A stretch of DNA of 64,000 nt, from assembly GCA_963791805.1 (NCBI GenBank), contig CAWBTU010000006.1, forward strand, positions 310,001 to 374,000, given 5' to 3'. Every line of letters begins with the position of its first letter. Position 1 is the first letter of the stretch. Positions 25,442 to 34,630 of the stretch are shown here, in pieces. Origin of the DNA: JACMJL01 sp963791805 (GTDB lineage Bacteria > Bacillota > Clostridia > Clostridiales > Clostridiaceae). The position numbers were made by a program, and so were the translations under genes. The notes beneath the pieces were generated by a model. That model saw only the letters and a list, made by a program, of their open reading frames with translations, searched no databases and was not told the DNA's origin.

Positions 25442-25999
25442 ATGTTTAAAAATATAAGAGCTGATATTAAGCATATTATGGATACTGACCCTGCTGCAAG
25501 AAATCCTTTAGAAGTCATATTTTTGTACCCTACAGTTCATGTAATGATTTTTCATAGAATCGCACATGTTTTTTACAAACTTAAGCTTCGATTTATTGCT
25601 AGATTATTGTCCCAGCTATCAAGATTTTTAACTGGTGTTGAAATACATCCTGGAGCCCAAATAGGAAAAGCATTATTTATAGACCATGGCATGGGGGTAG
25701 TTATTGGAGAAACTGCAGAAGTTGGTGACAACGTAATTTTATATCAGGGTGTTACTTTAGGAGGAACAGGTAAAGATAAAGGTAAAAGACATCCTACTGT
25801 TGGCAATAATGTTGTTATTGGAAGTGGAGCAAAGGTGCTTGGACCAATTAATATTGGTGATGGAGCTAAAATCGGTGCAAACTCTGTTGTGCTTATAGAT
25901 GTGCCGCCAAACTCTACTGCAGTTGGTGTTCCAGCTAAAATTGTGAATAAAGTAAGCAATTCTACTATCATAGATATAACTGACTATTGGGTGATTTAA
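25442..25999 (+). CDS. cysE: serine O-acetyltransferase
   Basis: A 185-residue short-form CysE, forming O-acetylserine from serine and acetyl-CoA, the first step of cysteine synthesis. The N-terminal helical part (about 1-60) includes TDPAARNPLEVIFLYPTVHV. The left-handed beta-helix of hexapeptide repeats follows, with catalytic His in IDHGMGVVIGETA and the acetyl-CoA loop GGTGKDKGKRHPTVG. The start at 25442 is set by GGAGG at 25429-25433 with eight-base spacing; the ATG at 25436 is too close. It lies directly downstream of a T-box, so it is induced by cysteine starvation. The queG gene begins one base after its stop. Confidence 0.95.
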   Translation: MFKNIRADIKHIMDTDPAARNPLEVIFLYPTVHVMIFHRIAHVFYKLKLRFIARLLSQLSRFLTGVEIHPGAQIGKALFIDHGMGVVIGETAEVGDNVILYQGVTLGGTGKDKGKRHPTVGNNVVIGSGAKVLGPINIGDGAKIGANSVVLIDVPPNSTAVGVPAKIVNKVSNSTIIDITDYWVI

Positions 26000-26000
26000 T

Positions 26001-26978
26001 ATGGAAAAAAAAATAATTCAGAAGAAGATAATTCAATATTGTAATTCTCTAGGTTTAGACACTATAGGCTTTACTGAGTGCAGGAAATTTACTGAACTAG
26101 AAGAAATGTTTGTGAAGCGTAGAGTAGAAAAAATAGAAAATACTTTTGAATCAAAGGAAATAGAAAAACGAATTAATCCCAATCTGTACATGCCTGAAGG
26201 AAATACTATAATATCTATAGTATTTCCTTATTTATATAATAAAGATAACCCTAAAAAAATATATTTCTCAAAATATACGCAAGGCATGGATTATCATAAG
26301 GTTTTAACAATATATTTAAATAAAATATGTTGTTTTATTGAAAGCATAGGTGGCAAAGCAATGCCTTTTGTAGATAGTAATGCTCTTCCAGAGAGATATA
26401 TTGCTAAGTTATGTGGTGTTGGATTTATAGGGAAGAATCAGATGTTAATTACAAAAAAATATGGCTCCTATGTTTTTTTAGGAGAAATAATAACAAATTT
26501 AGATTTAGGAAAAAGCCCAGAGTTAGAGGAGAATTGCGGAAAATGTAAAGCTTGTTTTAGCATTTGTCCTACCAGTGCGATAAATGAAGGCGGTTGTGAG
26601 CCAAATAAATGCCTTTCATTTATAACTCAAAAAAAGGATTTGGAGGACGAATGGTTATCAAAGCTGCAAGGAAGATTATTTGGATGTGATTCTTGTCAAA
26701 ATATTTGTCCTAAAAACAGTGATATTGAGTTTTCAAAAATACCTGAATTTGTGCCATTGCCATATATGGAAGACCCTAATTTGAATGAACTTATAAAATT
26801 AAGTAAAAATGAGTTTCTTGAAAAGTATAAAAATACTTCTTGCGGGTGGCGAGGTAAAAATGTTTTACAGAGAAATGCTCTTATTAGTACAATTTTACTA
26901 AAAAAAGCTAATAAAGTTGATTTTAACAATAAAAACAAATATATTGATGAATATTATAATAGACTTTTGAAGTTATAG
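26001..26978 (+). CDS. queG: epoxyqueuosine reductase
   Basis: A 325-residue cobalamin- and iron-sulphur-dependent enzyme that reduces epoxyqueuosine to queuosine in tRNA. The DUF1730 domain carries DSNALPERY with the catalytic Asp (about residue 125). Two ferredoxin-like clusters follow: CGKCKACFSICP (Cys179, 182, 185, 189) and CDSCQNICPKN. The HEAT-like C-terminus is short, as in the Bacillus form. It starts one base after the cysE stop and has no separate promoter, so it is probably in the cysE transcript. Confidence 0.93.
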   Translation: MEKKIIQKKIIQYCNSLGLDTIGFTECRKFTELEEMFVKRRVEKIENTFESKEIEKRINPNLYMPEGNTIISIVFPYLYNKDNPKKIYFSKYTQGMDYHKVLTIYLNKICCFIESIGGKAMPFVDSNALPERYIAKLCGVGFIGKNQMLITKKYGSYVFLGEIITNLDLGKSPELEENCGKCKACFSICPTSAINEGGCEPNKCLSFITQKKDLEDEWLSKLQGRLFGCDSCQNICPKNSDIEFSKIPEFVPLPYMEDPNLNELIKLSKNEFLEKYKNTSCGWRGKNVLQRNALISTILLKKANKVDFNNKNKYIDEYYNRLLKL

Positions 26979-27031
26979 AAATTATAATATTATTGAAGAA
27001 TTTATGTCATTGAAAGAAAGGTGGATTTAAT

Positions 27032-27736
27032 ATGGATAGCCCATGGTACGTTGAACTTATAAATAAATTACCAGACAATGTAGCAGCTTTTATAACTAAT
27101 AAAGTTGTAAATAGATTTATTAGTAAATATGCAGATATGAATGTAGAAGGTATGGAAAATGTAGAAAATTTAAAGGAACCAGTAATATTTATTTCCAATC
27201 ACTTAAGCAATTCAGATGGAGTTATATTAAATAAAATTTTAAAAAAGCAGGATGTAACCTTTGTTGCAGGAGTTAAGCTTTCACATAATAAATTTACAAA
27301 ACTGGGGAAATACGTTGTGGAAAAAACTATTAATATTAAACCTAATTCTGCAGACAAGGATGCTATGGCTAGCATAATAAAGACTGTAAAAGATGGAAAC
27401 AATGTTATGATATTCCCAGAAGGAACGAGAAGCAGAAATGGTGAAATGATGGAAGCAAAAAGGGGAGTTTTATTAATTCAAAAACTTACTAAAGCAAAGA
27501 TAGTTCCTATAGGTATTTGTGGAACAGAAAATCTTTTACCAATTGATGATTCAGGAATGGAAAAGGAAAAATTTCAAAACGCAAAAGTTAATGTTAAAAT
27601 TGGAAAGCCTATAGACATTATTCCTAAAACTAAGGAAGAGGATAGGCATGAATATGAAGATAGAACCATGAAATACGTTATGAAATCTGTAGCAGATTTG
27701 TTGCCTGAAAAATACCGTGGTGTATATAAAGAATAG
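27032..27736 (+). CDS. 1-acyl-sn-glycerol-3-phosphate acyltransferase family protein
   Basis: A 234-residue PlsC-type acyltransferase. The catalytic H-x4-D motif is NHLSNSD (His57, Asp62). The glycerol-phosphate-binding motif FPEGTRSRNGEM lies near residue 129, and VPIGICG follows near 169. It transfers acyl groups to lysophosphatidate in phospholipid synthesis. It lacks a clear membrane helix and is probably peripheral. AAAGGTGG precedes the ATG. Clostridia often hold several such paralogues, so it may not be the main PlsC. Confidence 0.87.
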   Translation: MDSPWYVELINKLPDNVAAFITNKVVNRFISKYADMNVEGMENVENLKEPVIFISNHLSNSDGVILNKILKKQDVTFVAGVKLSHNKFTKLGKYVVEKTINIKPNSADKDAMASIIKTVKDGNNVMIFPEGTRSRNGEMMEAKRGVLLIQKLTKAKIVPIGICGTENLLPIDDSGMEKEKFQNAKVNVKIGKPIDIIPKTKEEDRHEYEDRTMKYVMKSVADLLPEKYRGVYKE

Positions 27737-27738
27737 CC

Positions 27739-27768
27739 GCTTTAAAGAAATTTAAAGCTCATTTTTGT
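27739..27768 (+). terminator. rho-independent terminator
   Basis: GCTTTAAA-GAAA-TTTAAAGC (27739-27758) followed by TCATTTTTG. Confidence 0.75.
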
Positions 27769-27935
27769 TTATTAAAAATTAATAATTATAAATCGAAAGA
27801 TGTCTTTAATAGTTGTGATATACGAGGTACAATTAGGATAGGTAAAAAATATTGCTATTAATTATTATTAAATGTCTTGTGGGTATAGATATAAGATTTT
27901 CGCATTGATTACATAATAATTTAGGAGGTATTTAC

Positions 27936-29129
27936 ATGAGCGGCAAGGCGTTGCAAAAGTATTTAGATGAAAACCTAAAGGACGTAAGAGAAAATGGGTT
28001 ATATAATATGGTTAATATAGTCGAAGGAGCAAATGGACCTGTAATCAATATTGAAGGTAAAAAGCTAGTTAATCTTTCTTCAAGTAATTATCTTGGACTA
28101 GCTAATGACTCAAGACTTATTGAAGCAACTATACAAGCTACAAAAAAATATGGAGTTGGCGCTGGTGGAGTTAGAGTTATAAATGGTACCTTAGATATTC
28201 ATGACGAACTTGAAAAAAAATTAGCTGAATTAAAACATACAGAAGCTGTAATAACATTTCAATCGGGATTTAACTGTAATATTGGAGCAATAGCTGCAAT
28301 TATGGGAAACAATGATTTAATACTTTCTGATGAGTTAAATCACTCTTCAATAATTCATGGATGCTTACTTTCAGGTTCGAAAATAACTACCTATAAACAT
28401 TCAGATATGAAAGATTTAAGACGAAAAGCTAAAGAAGCTAAGGCAAGCGGAATTTATGATAAAATAATGGTTATTACAGATGGAGTTTTCTCAATGGATG
28501 GAGATATTGCTAAGCTTCAAGACATTGTTGAAATTGCAGAAGAATTTGAGCTTATTACATATGTAGATGATGCACATGCATCCGGTGTTTTAGGACAAAA
28601 TGGAAGTGGTTCTGCAGCTCATCATGATTTAGTAGGCAAAATTGATTTCCAAATAGGAACTCTATCAAAAGCGATAGGAGTAGTTGGAGGATATGTAGCA
28701 GGATCAAAGGATTTAATTGACTGGCTAAAAGTTAGAGGCACACCATTTCTTTTTTCAACTGCAATGACTCCCGGAGCAGCTGGAGCATGTATAGAGGCTA
28801 TTAATATTTTAAATGAAAACACAGAATTAATAGATAAACTTTGGCATAATGGTAGATACTTAAAGCGAGAGTTGAAAAAACTTGGATACGATATAGGACA
28901 TAGTGAGACACCTATCACACCAATCCTGATAGGAAATGAAAAAGTAACTGAGCAATTTAGTAGAGAATTATTTAATGAAGGTGTTTATGTAAAATTTTTA
29001 TCATATCCTGTTGTGCCCATTGGATTTGGACGTATAAGGAATATGCCAACTGCAGCACATAATGAAGAAATGCTAAATGAGGCTTTAAGAGCATATGAAG
29101 TTGTAGGTAAGAGAATGGGATTAATTTAG
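27936..29129 (+). CDS. kbl: glycine C-acetyltransferase (2-amino-3-ketobutyrate CoA ligase)
   Basis: A 397-residue alpha-oxoamine synthase of fold-type I. Visible are SSNYLGLA, the GVRVINGTLDIHDELE segment, VDDAHASGVLG (PLP-ring Asp and His), and the PLP lysine in GTLSKAIGVVGG. Length and motifs fit Kbl, which cleaves 2-amino-3-oxobutyrate with CoA to glycine and acetyl-CoA. AGGAGG precedes the ATG. No threonine dehydrogenase gene is adjacent in the window, so the threonine pathway partner must lie elsewhere. A related synthase (BioF-like) is less likely given the motifs. Confidence 0.88.
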   Translation: MSGKALQKYLDENLKDVRENGLYNMVNIVEGANGPVINIEGKKLVNLSSSNYLGLANDSRLIEATIQATKKYGVGAGGVRVINGTLDIHDELEKKLAELKHTEAVITFQSGFNCNIGAIAAIMGNNDLILSDELNHSSIIHGCLLSGSKITTYKHSDMKDLRRKAKEAKASGIYDKIMVITDGVFSMDGDIAKLQDIVEIAEEFELITYVDDAHASGVLGQNGSGSAAHHDLVGKIDFQIGTLSKAIGVVGGYVAGSKDLIDWLKVRGTPFLFSTAMTPGAAGACIEAINILNENTELIDKLWHNGRYLKRELKKLGYDIGHSETPITPILIGNEKVTEQFSRELFNEGVYVKFLSYPVVPIGFGRIRNMPTAAHNEEMLNEALRAYEVVGKRMGLI

Positions 29130-29144
29130 TAGGAGAATTTAATT

Positions 29145-29777
29145 ATGCTTAATAAAAAGGAAATAGAACTTGTATTGAACAAATTATACCATATGTATCC
29201 CCATGCAGAATGTGAACTAAAACATTCTAATTCCTTTGAACTTTTAATCGCAACAGTACTTTCAGCTCAAACAACAGATAAAAAAGTGAATCAAGTTACT
29301 GAAAAACTATTCACAGAATACAAGGAACCAAAAGATTTTTTGAGCATGAACCAGGAAGAGTTAGAAGTGAAAATAAAGGAAATAGGATTATATAAAAGTA
29401 AAGCTAAGCATATTTTATCACTTTGTAATTCCTTAGTAGAAAATTTTAATAGTGAAGTTCCAAGCAACATGGAGGAATTGATATCTTTAGACGGTGTTGG
29501 CAGAAAAACAGCTAATGTGGTGCTAAGTAATGCTTTTAATGTACCTGCTTTTGCAGTTGATACACATGTTTTTAGGGTTGCAAATAGAATAGGTTTGTCA
29601 GAAGGTAAGGATGTTTTAGCAGTAGAAAATCAACTTATGAAAAATGTATCAAAAGATAAGTGGATTAAAACCCATCATACTTTAATTTTTCATGGAAGAA
29701 GAACTTGCAAAGCAATAAAGCCTATGTGCGATGAATGTGGTATAAACAGTGTATGCAAATTTTATAAAATCAAATAG
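29145..29777 (+). CDS. nth: endonuclease III
   Basis: A 210-residue DNA glycosylase/AP lyase for oxidised pyrimidines. The helix-hairpin-helix LISLDGVGRKTANVVLSNAF carries the catalytic lysine, and VDTHVFRVANR carries the catalytic Asp. The C-terminal iron-sulphur cluster motif is C-x6-C-x2-C-x5-C (CKAIKPMCDECGINSVC). AGGAGA precedes the ATG, 15 bases after the kbl stop, so they share a transcript. Confidence 0.95.
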   Translation: MLNKKEIELVLNKLYHMYPHAECELKHSNSFELLIATVLSAQTTDKKVNQVTEKLFTEYKEPKDFLSMNQEELEVKIKEIGLYKSKAKHILSLCNSLVENFNSEVPSNMEELISLDGVGRKTANVVLSNAFNVPAFAVDTHVFRVANRIGLSEGKDVLAVENQLMKNVSKDKWIKTHHTLIFHGRRTCKAIKPMCDECGINSVCKFYKIK

Positions 29778-29818
29778 TTTTAGCTAGCAGGTTTTTTAAT
29801 TGTGAAGTTAATCTGTAG

Positions 29819-29855
29819 AATAGGGACAGACCAATGTAGGTCTGTCCCTATTTTT
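29819..29855 (+). terminator. strong terminator between convergent genes
   Basis: A 14-bp perfect stem (29819-29832 and 29839-29852) with a six-base loop and T's on both sides. Confidence 0.85.
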
Positions 29856-29866
29856 GAATAAAATAT

Positions 29867-30907
29867 CTATAATTCCATACAATACTTAATAATCAAATCT
29901 ACTGTGGCAATTATAGAATCCATATGAGTTCTTTCGTATGCATGCGAAGCAAAAACTCCAGGACCAATTAATCCAGTCCTAATATCCCAACCAGCACTTA
30001 AGGCTGCAATTGCATCTGAAGAATAGTGTGGGTAAATATCAATTTTGTGAGGAATATTATTTTTTCTACAAGTATCTACAAGCTTTTTTCTTAAAGAATA
30101 GTCATAGGGACCGGAAGAATCTTTTGCACATATACAAGTAGAGTATTCTGATGAATTCTGATCAAGTCCAGGAGCACCCATATCAACAGCAATAAACTCT
30201 TTTGTATCAATAGGCAAGCTTGCACAGGCACCATGACCAACCTCTTCATAATTACTAATGAAAAAATTTGTAGTATAGGGCAATTGTATTTTGTTTTTAA
30301 TTAGATAGTTTATTACATATAACAAGATAGCTACACTAGCCTTGTCATCTAAGTACCTACTTTTAATAAAACCATTTTGTGTAATTTGAGTCCTGGTATC
30401 AAAGCATATAAAATCACCAACATTTATCCCCAGCTTTTCAACATCCTCCTTGGAAAATACTTTTTCATCTAAAATAATTTCCATGTTTTCAGGAATTCTT
30501 TGCAGTGTTTTAGCCTCATCTCCAGAAATGTGAACAGAAGGTTTTGTAGCCTGAGCTGTACCAGTATAAGTTATATTTTCAAAAGTAGTTATTGTACAGT
30601 TTTCACCGTCTATAGTATTCATTAAGAAACTTCCAATAGGAACTATAGAAAGGGCGCCATTAGGTTTAATACTTTTTACCATTCCTCCAAGAGTGTCGAC
30701 ATGAGCTGAAAAGGTTCTTTGATAAATATCATTTTGACCTTTTATAGTTATAATTAAAGCACCTTTATTTGTTTCATTAAAGAATACATTTCTCGCAGTA
30801 AGCTCTTGTTTAATATGATTCATTATATTTTCAGTGTATCCAGTAGGACTTGAAATATTAAGTAGGGTTTTTAAATAGTATTTAAGTTTCATTTGATCAT
30901 ACATCAT
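29867..30907 (-). CDS. M42 family metallopeptidase (aminopeptidase)
   Basis: A 346-residue cytoplasmic di-zinc aminopeptidase of the M42 family (glutamyl/deblocking aminopeptidase, formerly called endoglucanase). The metal ligands and catalytic residues appear in order: SAHVDTLGGM (His), RYLDDKASVA (bridging Asp), SNYEEVGHGA (catalytic Glu and ligand Glu), AVDMGAPG (Asp), and FASHAYERTHM (His). It forms large tetrahedral complexes in characterised members. It is transcribed alone, divergent from the VanW gene. GGAGGTGTAAG precedes the start codon. Confidence 0.9.
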   Translation of the reverse strand: MMYDQMKLKYYLKTLLNISSPTGYTENIMNHIKQELTARNVFFNETNKGALIITIKGQNDIYQRTFSAHVDTLGGMVKSIKPNGALSIVPIGSFLMNTIDGENCTITTFENITYTGTAQATKPSVHISGDEAKTLQRIPENMEIILDEKVFSKEDVEKLGINVGDFICFDTRTQITQNGFIKSRYLDDKASVAILLYVINYLIKNKIQLPYTTNFFISNYEEVGHGACASLPIDTKEFIAVDMGAPGLDQNSSEYSTCICAKDSSGPYDYSLRKKLVDTCRKNNIPHKIDIYPHYSSDAIAALSAGWDIRTGLIGPGVFASHAYERTHMDSIIATVDLIIKYCMEL

Positions 30908-31070
30908 CTTACACCTCCGTCATTTTATACTAACACAAATAGCGTTTTTTTTGTATGTAAAAGGGGAATAATAATTGATACAAATAGAAAAGCGAAAGCT
31001 CATAATAAATGTATATAAAAGTAAGTATTTTTGTAGTATAATTAATACACATGTGGAAAGGAGGAGAATC

Positions 31071-32444
31071 ATGAAATTAACGAAAATGATAATGGAAAAG
31101 AAAATTATTGTACTTATAGTTTTATCTTCAATAATAGTTTTTGGTACAGTTGGTTTTTTTGGATATGTTTATCATGATACAAATAAATGGACAAACCGTG
31201 TTTATCCAGGCGTTACAATTAATGATATAGATGTTTCAGGAAAAACCCTTGCAGAAACAAAAGAATTAATAACACAAAAATATGGTAATGCAATTTTAAA
31301 GAAAAATTTAAATATTAAGACACCAGATAAAGCATATTCATTAGATTATTCAAAATTAAATGCTAGGTATAATATTGATGAAGTAGCTAAGAAAGCTTAT
31401 GATTATGGGAAAAGTGGCAATATTCTCAATAAATATAAAACAATTAACAATCCTAAAGACACTAAATTAGAATTGAAATTTGTTTATGATCCTAAGCCAA
31501 TTAAGGAATTGATTGCGACTATAAAAAAAGAATGTGAGAAGAATGCTGTAGATGGGAAGTTTTCCTTAGTAAATGGAAAATTTCAAGTTGTACCTGATAC
31601 AAGTGGTATGAAATTATTAGATACTAAACTTGAAAATGATTTATTAAGCAAAATTAATGGAGATGTTAATTCACCTAATATAGCTATTGATGCGCCCTTT
31701 GAAACAACGGCGGCTAATATCACTAAAGAGAAACTTCAAACAATAGATACTAAAATATCTGGGTTTAATACTGATTATAGTGGTTCATCTAATGCAAGAG
31801 TAACTAATATTGGAATGGCAACAAAAAGCATTAATAACAAACTAATTATGCCAGGTCAGAGTTTTAGCTTTAATGAAATCGTTGGACAAAGAACAGCTGA
31901 AAGAGGTTATCAAAAAGCACCTGTAATAGTGGGCACAAAAGTAGATGAGGACTACGGTGGAGGAATCTGTCAGGTATCAACTACCTTATATAATGCTGTG
32001 ATTAGATCTGGCATTGAAGCAACAGAAAGACATCCTCATACATTACCATCCCATTATATGGGACCGGCTATGGATGCCACAGTTGACTGGGGTAATTTGG
32101 ATTATAAATTTACTAATACTTTGAGTTTCCCTGTTTACATACAAGGTTTTGTAGAAAATAATAATATTTACTTTAATGTATATTCAAACTCTAGTTTACT
32201 AAGCAAAACTTACAATCTGGTAAATGAAGTGTATGCAAGGATTGAACCAGGTGTAAAATATAAGGATGATCCTACACTACCTGAAGGACAGAATCCTGTT
32301 GAGCAATATTCTTCAGTTGGTATAAAAGCAAAAGCATATAAAGACACTTATGAAAATGGAAAACTTATTGAACATAAGCAAGTTGCAGATGATTTTTATC
32401 AACCAGTTGATGAGGTAATTCTCAGAGGAACAAAGAAAAGTTAA
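31071..32444 (+). CDS. VanW family cell-envelope protein
   Basis: A 457-residue membrane-anchored extracellular protein. One helix lies near residues 12-34. The putative peptidoglycan-binding domain (about 65-230, YPGVTINDIDVSGKTLAET type repeats) is followed by the VanW domain (about 250-385) with GQSFSFNEIVGQRT and DYGGGICQVSTTLYNAV. A G5-like tail (about 390-455) ends it. AAAGGAGGAG supports the ATG at 31071 rather than the longer upstream reading. TATAAT lies at 31037-31042. The exact function of VanW proteins is not established; a cell-wall role is assumed. A terminator follows. Confidence 0.87.
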   Translation: MKLTKMIMEKKIIVLIVLSSIIVFGTVGFFGYVYHDTNKWTNRVYPGVTINDIDVSGKTLAETKELITQKYGNAILKKNLNIKTPDKAYSLDYSKLNARYNIDEVAKKAYDYGKSGNILNKYKTINNPKDTKLELKFVYDPKPIKELIATIKKECEKNAVDGKFSLVNGKFQVVPDTSGMKLLDTKLENDLLSKINGDVNSPNIAIDAPFETTAANITKEKLQTIDTKISGFNTDYSGSSNARVTNIGMATKSINNKLIMPGQSFSFNEIVGQRTAERGYQKAPVIVGTKVDEDYGGGICQVSTTLYNAVIRSGIEATERHPHTLPSHYMGPAMDATVDWGNLDYKFTNTLSFPVYIQGFVENNNIYFNVYSNSSLLSKTYNLVNEVYARIEPGVKYKDDPTLPEGQNPVEQYSSVGIKAKAYKDTYENGKLIEHKQVADDFYQPVDEVILRGTKKS

Positions 32445-32448
32445 GCTT

Positions 32449-32480
32449 AGAACCTGCATTTGAGCAGGTTCTATTTTTTA
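32449..32480 (+). terminator. rho-independent terminator
   Basis: AGAACCTGC (32449-32457) pairs with GCAGGTTCT (32464-32472), followed by ATTTTTTAG. Confidence 0.85.
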
Positions 32481-32519
32481 GTTAGCATTTTGATTTTTTT
32501 TGAAAAGGTGGATATGAAT

Positions 32520-33458
32520 ATGAAAAATGATGAGTTAATTTGTAACATAATAGAGAATGTAGATAAAGTTATTATAGGCAAGAGAAGTGAAATTGTTAAT
32601 ATTATGAAAGGTATTATTGCTGGTGGACATATTCTAATTGAAGACGTGCCAGGAGTAGGAAAAACTACACTAGTTAAAGCCTTAGCAAAATCATTAAATC
32701 TTAGCCAAAATAGAATTCAGTTTACTCCAGATTTGTTACCATCAGATGTTACAGGTGTTTCTATTTACAATCCTAGAACATTTGAGTTTGAATTTAAAAA
32801 AGGGCCTATATTTACCAATATTCTATTAGCAGATGAAATTAATAGAACTTCACCTAAAACTCAAGCAGCACTTCTTGAAGTAATGGAAGAAAAACAAGTT
32901 ACAGAGGGGAATATTACGCATAAGCTTTCAGAACCCTTTATTGTTATGGCTACTCAGAATCCCATTGAATTAGAGGGAACATTTATTCTTCCAGAAGCAG
33001 AACTTGATAGATTTATGTTAAAAGTAAGTATAGGATATCCCAACAAGGATTTTGAAACGAAAATATTGGAAATTTATAGAAACCAGGAACCTCTTGATAG
33101 TATTAAAAGTGTGGCTGAAATTGAGGACATAATTAATCTACAAAAAAGCTGCAGAGAAGTGTTTGTTTCAAAAGAAATTAACGAATATATTGTTAATATA
33201 ATGGATGCCACCAGAAATAATAAACGAATAGTTCTTGGCGGAAGCATTAGAGCCTCATTAGCTTTATTACGGGTAGCACAAGCTACAGCTTTAATAAAGG
33301 GAAGAGACTATGTAATTCCTGAAGATGTTAAAGAAAATATTATATCTGTATTAAGCCATAGGATTACATTAACTTCTTTTGCTCGTTCAAATAATTATAC
33401 AACTGAAAGCATTATCATTGAAATAGTAAAGTACATTCAAATGCCTAAGGTGAGTTAA
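32520..33458 (+). CDS. MoxR family AAA+ ATPase
   Basis: A 312-residue AAA+ ATPase. Walker A is EDVPGVGKTTLVKAL, Walker B LLADEINRTSP, sensor 1 MATQNPIE, and the C-terminal lid domain is complete. MoxR proteins act as chaperones, usually beside a DUF58 protein and a transglutaminase-like membrane protein, exactly as here. AAGGTGG at 32505-32511 best supports the ATG at 32520. The next gene starts one base after the stop. This is the first gene of a three-gene operon. Confidence 0.92.
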   Translation: MKNDELICNIIENVDKVIIGKRSEIVNIMKGIIAGGHILIEDVPGVGKTTLVKALAKSLNLSQNRIQFTPDLLPSDVTGVSIYNPRTFEFEFKKGPIFTNILLADEINRTSPKTQAALLEVMEEKQVTEGNITHKLSEPFIVMATQNPIELEGTFILPEAELDRFMLKVSIGYPNKDFETKILEIYRNQEPLDSIKSVAEIEDIINLQKSCREVFVSKEINEYIVNIMDATRNNKRIVLGGSIRASLALLRVAQATALIKGRDYVIPEDVKENIISVLSHRITLTSFARSNNYTTESIIIEIVKYIQMPKVS

Positions 33459-33459
33459 A

Positions 33460-34620
33460 ATGGTAAGAATTAAAGTAGCATTTATTTTCTTTACAGTAGC
33501 TACAAGTATTTATGCTTTTTTAGGTGGCGGAAATTTAGCATATTCTATTTTTTATGCTACTTTGTTAGTATTTTTATTTGGTATGCTTCAAATTTTAATT
33601 CAATGGAAAACAATGAAAATAGAAATAAAAGTAGAAAGGGATATGTATAGTATCGGGGATGAAATTAATTTCCATACAATCGTGAATTCCTTCAGTTTAG
33701 TTCCGGCCGCTTACATATTTATAAGTAACACAGAAATTAAAAACATTAAAAAAAATTATGGAGGAGACATCATTGTTTTAAATCCGAGAAATAGAAAGGT
33801 GATATTAAATCAGTTTAAGTTCAATATACGAGGCATATATGATTTTAGCGACACTAAAGTTGTTTTCTCAGATTTGTTTTCTATAATTGAAGCAAGAAAA
33901 AGTTTTCAAGGTAATAATTCTATTAAAGTGTATCCCAAGGTCTATATAATTGATGAAAAATATTTTGATATAAGAAATATTTATCAAAGTTCTAATAGAA
34001 ATCTTGCAATAATAGATAACTCAACTGAAGTTAGGGATTATAGAAAGTACATACCTGGAGATAGTTTAAAGCGAATTAATTGGAAGTTAAGTGCAAAACA
34101 TAATGAGCTTTATGTAAAAAATTTTTCTGAAGTAATTTCAAAAGATTTAAATATATTTTTAAATATGGTGAATCAAGAAGTAATGGAAGAATACCCTGGA
34201 ATTATTGAAGAGCAAATGATCGATTTCTGCGCATCATTAATTAATCATCTTCAAAATAAAAATATTAAAGTTAACTTGTTTATCAATAATATAGAAGAAG
34301 AATATTTTCATATAGAAAACAAAGATGAATTGAATTTTTTGATGGGGTATTTTTTAGAGCATAAAAGCAGAGGCACTAGTAATTTGACTGCTCTATTAAA
34401 TTCTAAAACAAAAGTATTTGAGTCAGGTAGTTGGATTGGAATAATAACAATAAGGATTGATGAATCCTTAAAAAATGAGATTGATACACTTTTAAGTGAA
34501 GGCTTTAAAATTTCTATTTTTTATTGTATTGAAGATAATTTGGAATTCAGTAATGAAACTAAACGTAAAGGATTAGACCTTATTAAATGCGAAAAGGCTA
34601 TAATCAGTGAGGAAGAATAG
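33460..34620 (+). CDS. DUF58 domain protein
   Basis: A 386-residue protein with two N-terminal membrane helices (about 3-45), a beta-rich domain, and the DUF58 signature EVRDYRKYIPGDSLKRINWK near residue 190, followed by a VWA-like fold. It usually accompanies MoxR ATPases, and the roles are thought to be in envelope protein assembly. Its start lies one base from the MoxR stop, and its end is followed at once by the transglutaminase gene. Confidence 0.9.
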   Translation: MVRIKVAFIFFTVATSIYAFLGGGNLAYSIFYATLLVFLFGMLQILIQWKTMKIEIKVERDMYSIGDEINFHTIVNSFSLVPAAYIFISNTEIKNIKKNYGGDIIVLNPRNRKVILNQFKFNIRGIYDFSDTKVVFSDLFSIIEARKSFQGNNSIKVYPKVYIIDEKYFDIRNIYQSSNRNLAIIDNSTEVRDYRKYIPGDSLKRINWKLSAKHNELYVKNFSEVISKDLNIFLNMVNQEVMEEYPGIIEEQMIDFCASLINHLQNKNIKVNLFINNIEEEYFHIENKDELNFLMGYFLEHKSRGTSNLTALLNSKTKVFESGSWIGIITIRIDESLKNEIDTLLSEGFKISIFYCIEDNLEFSNETKRKGLDLIKCEKAIISEEE

Positions 34621-34630
34621 GTGGCAATAT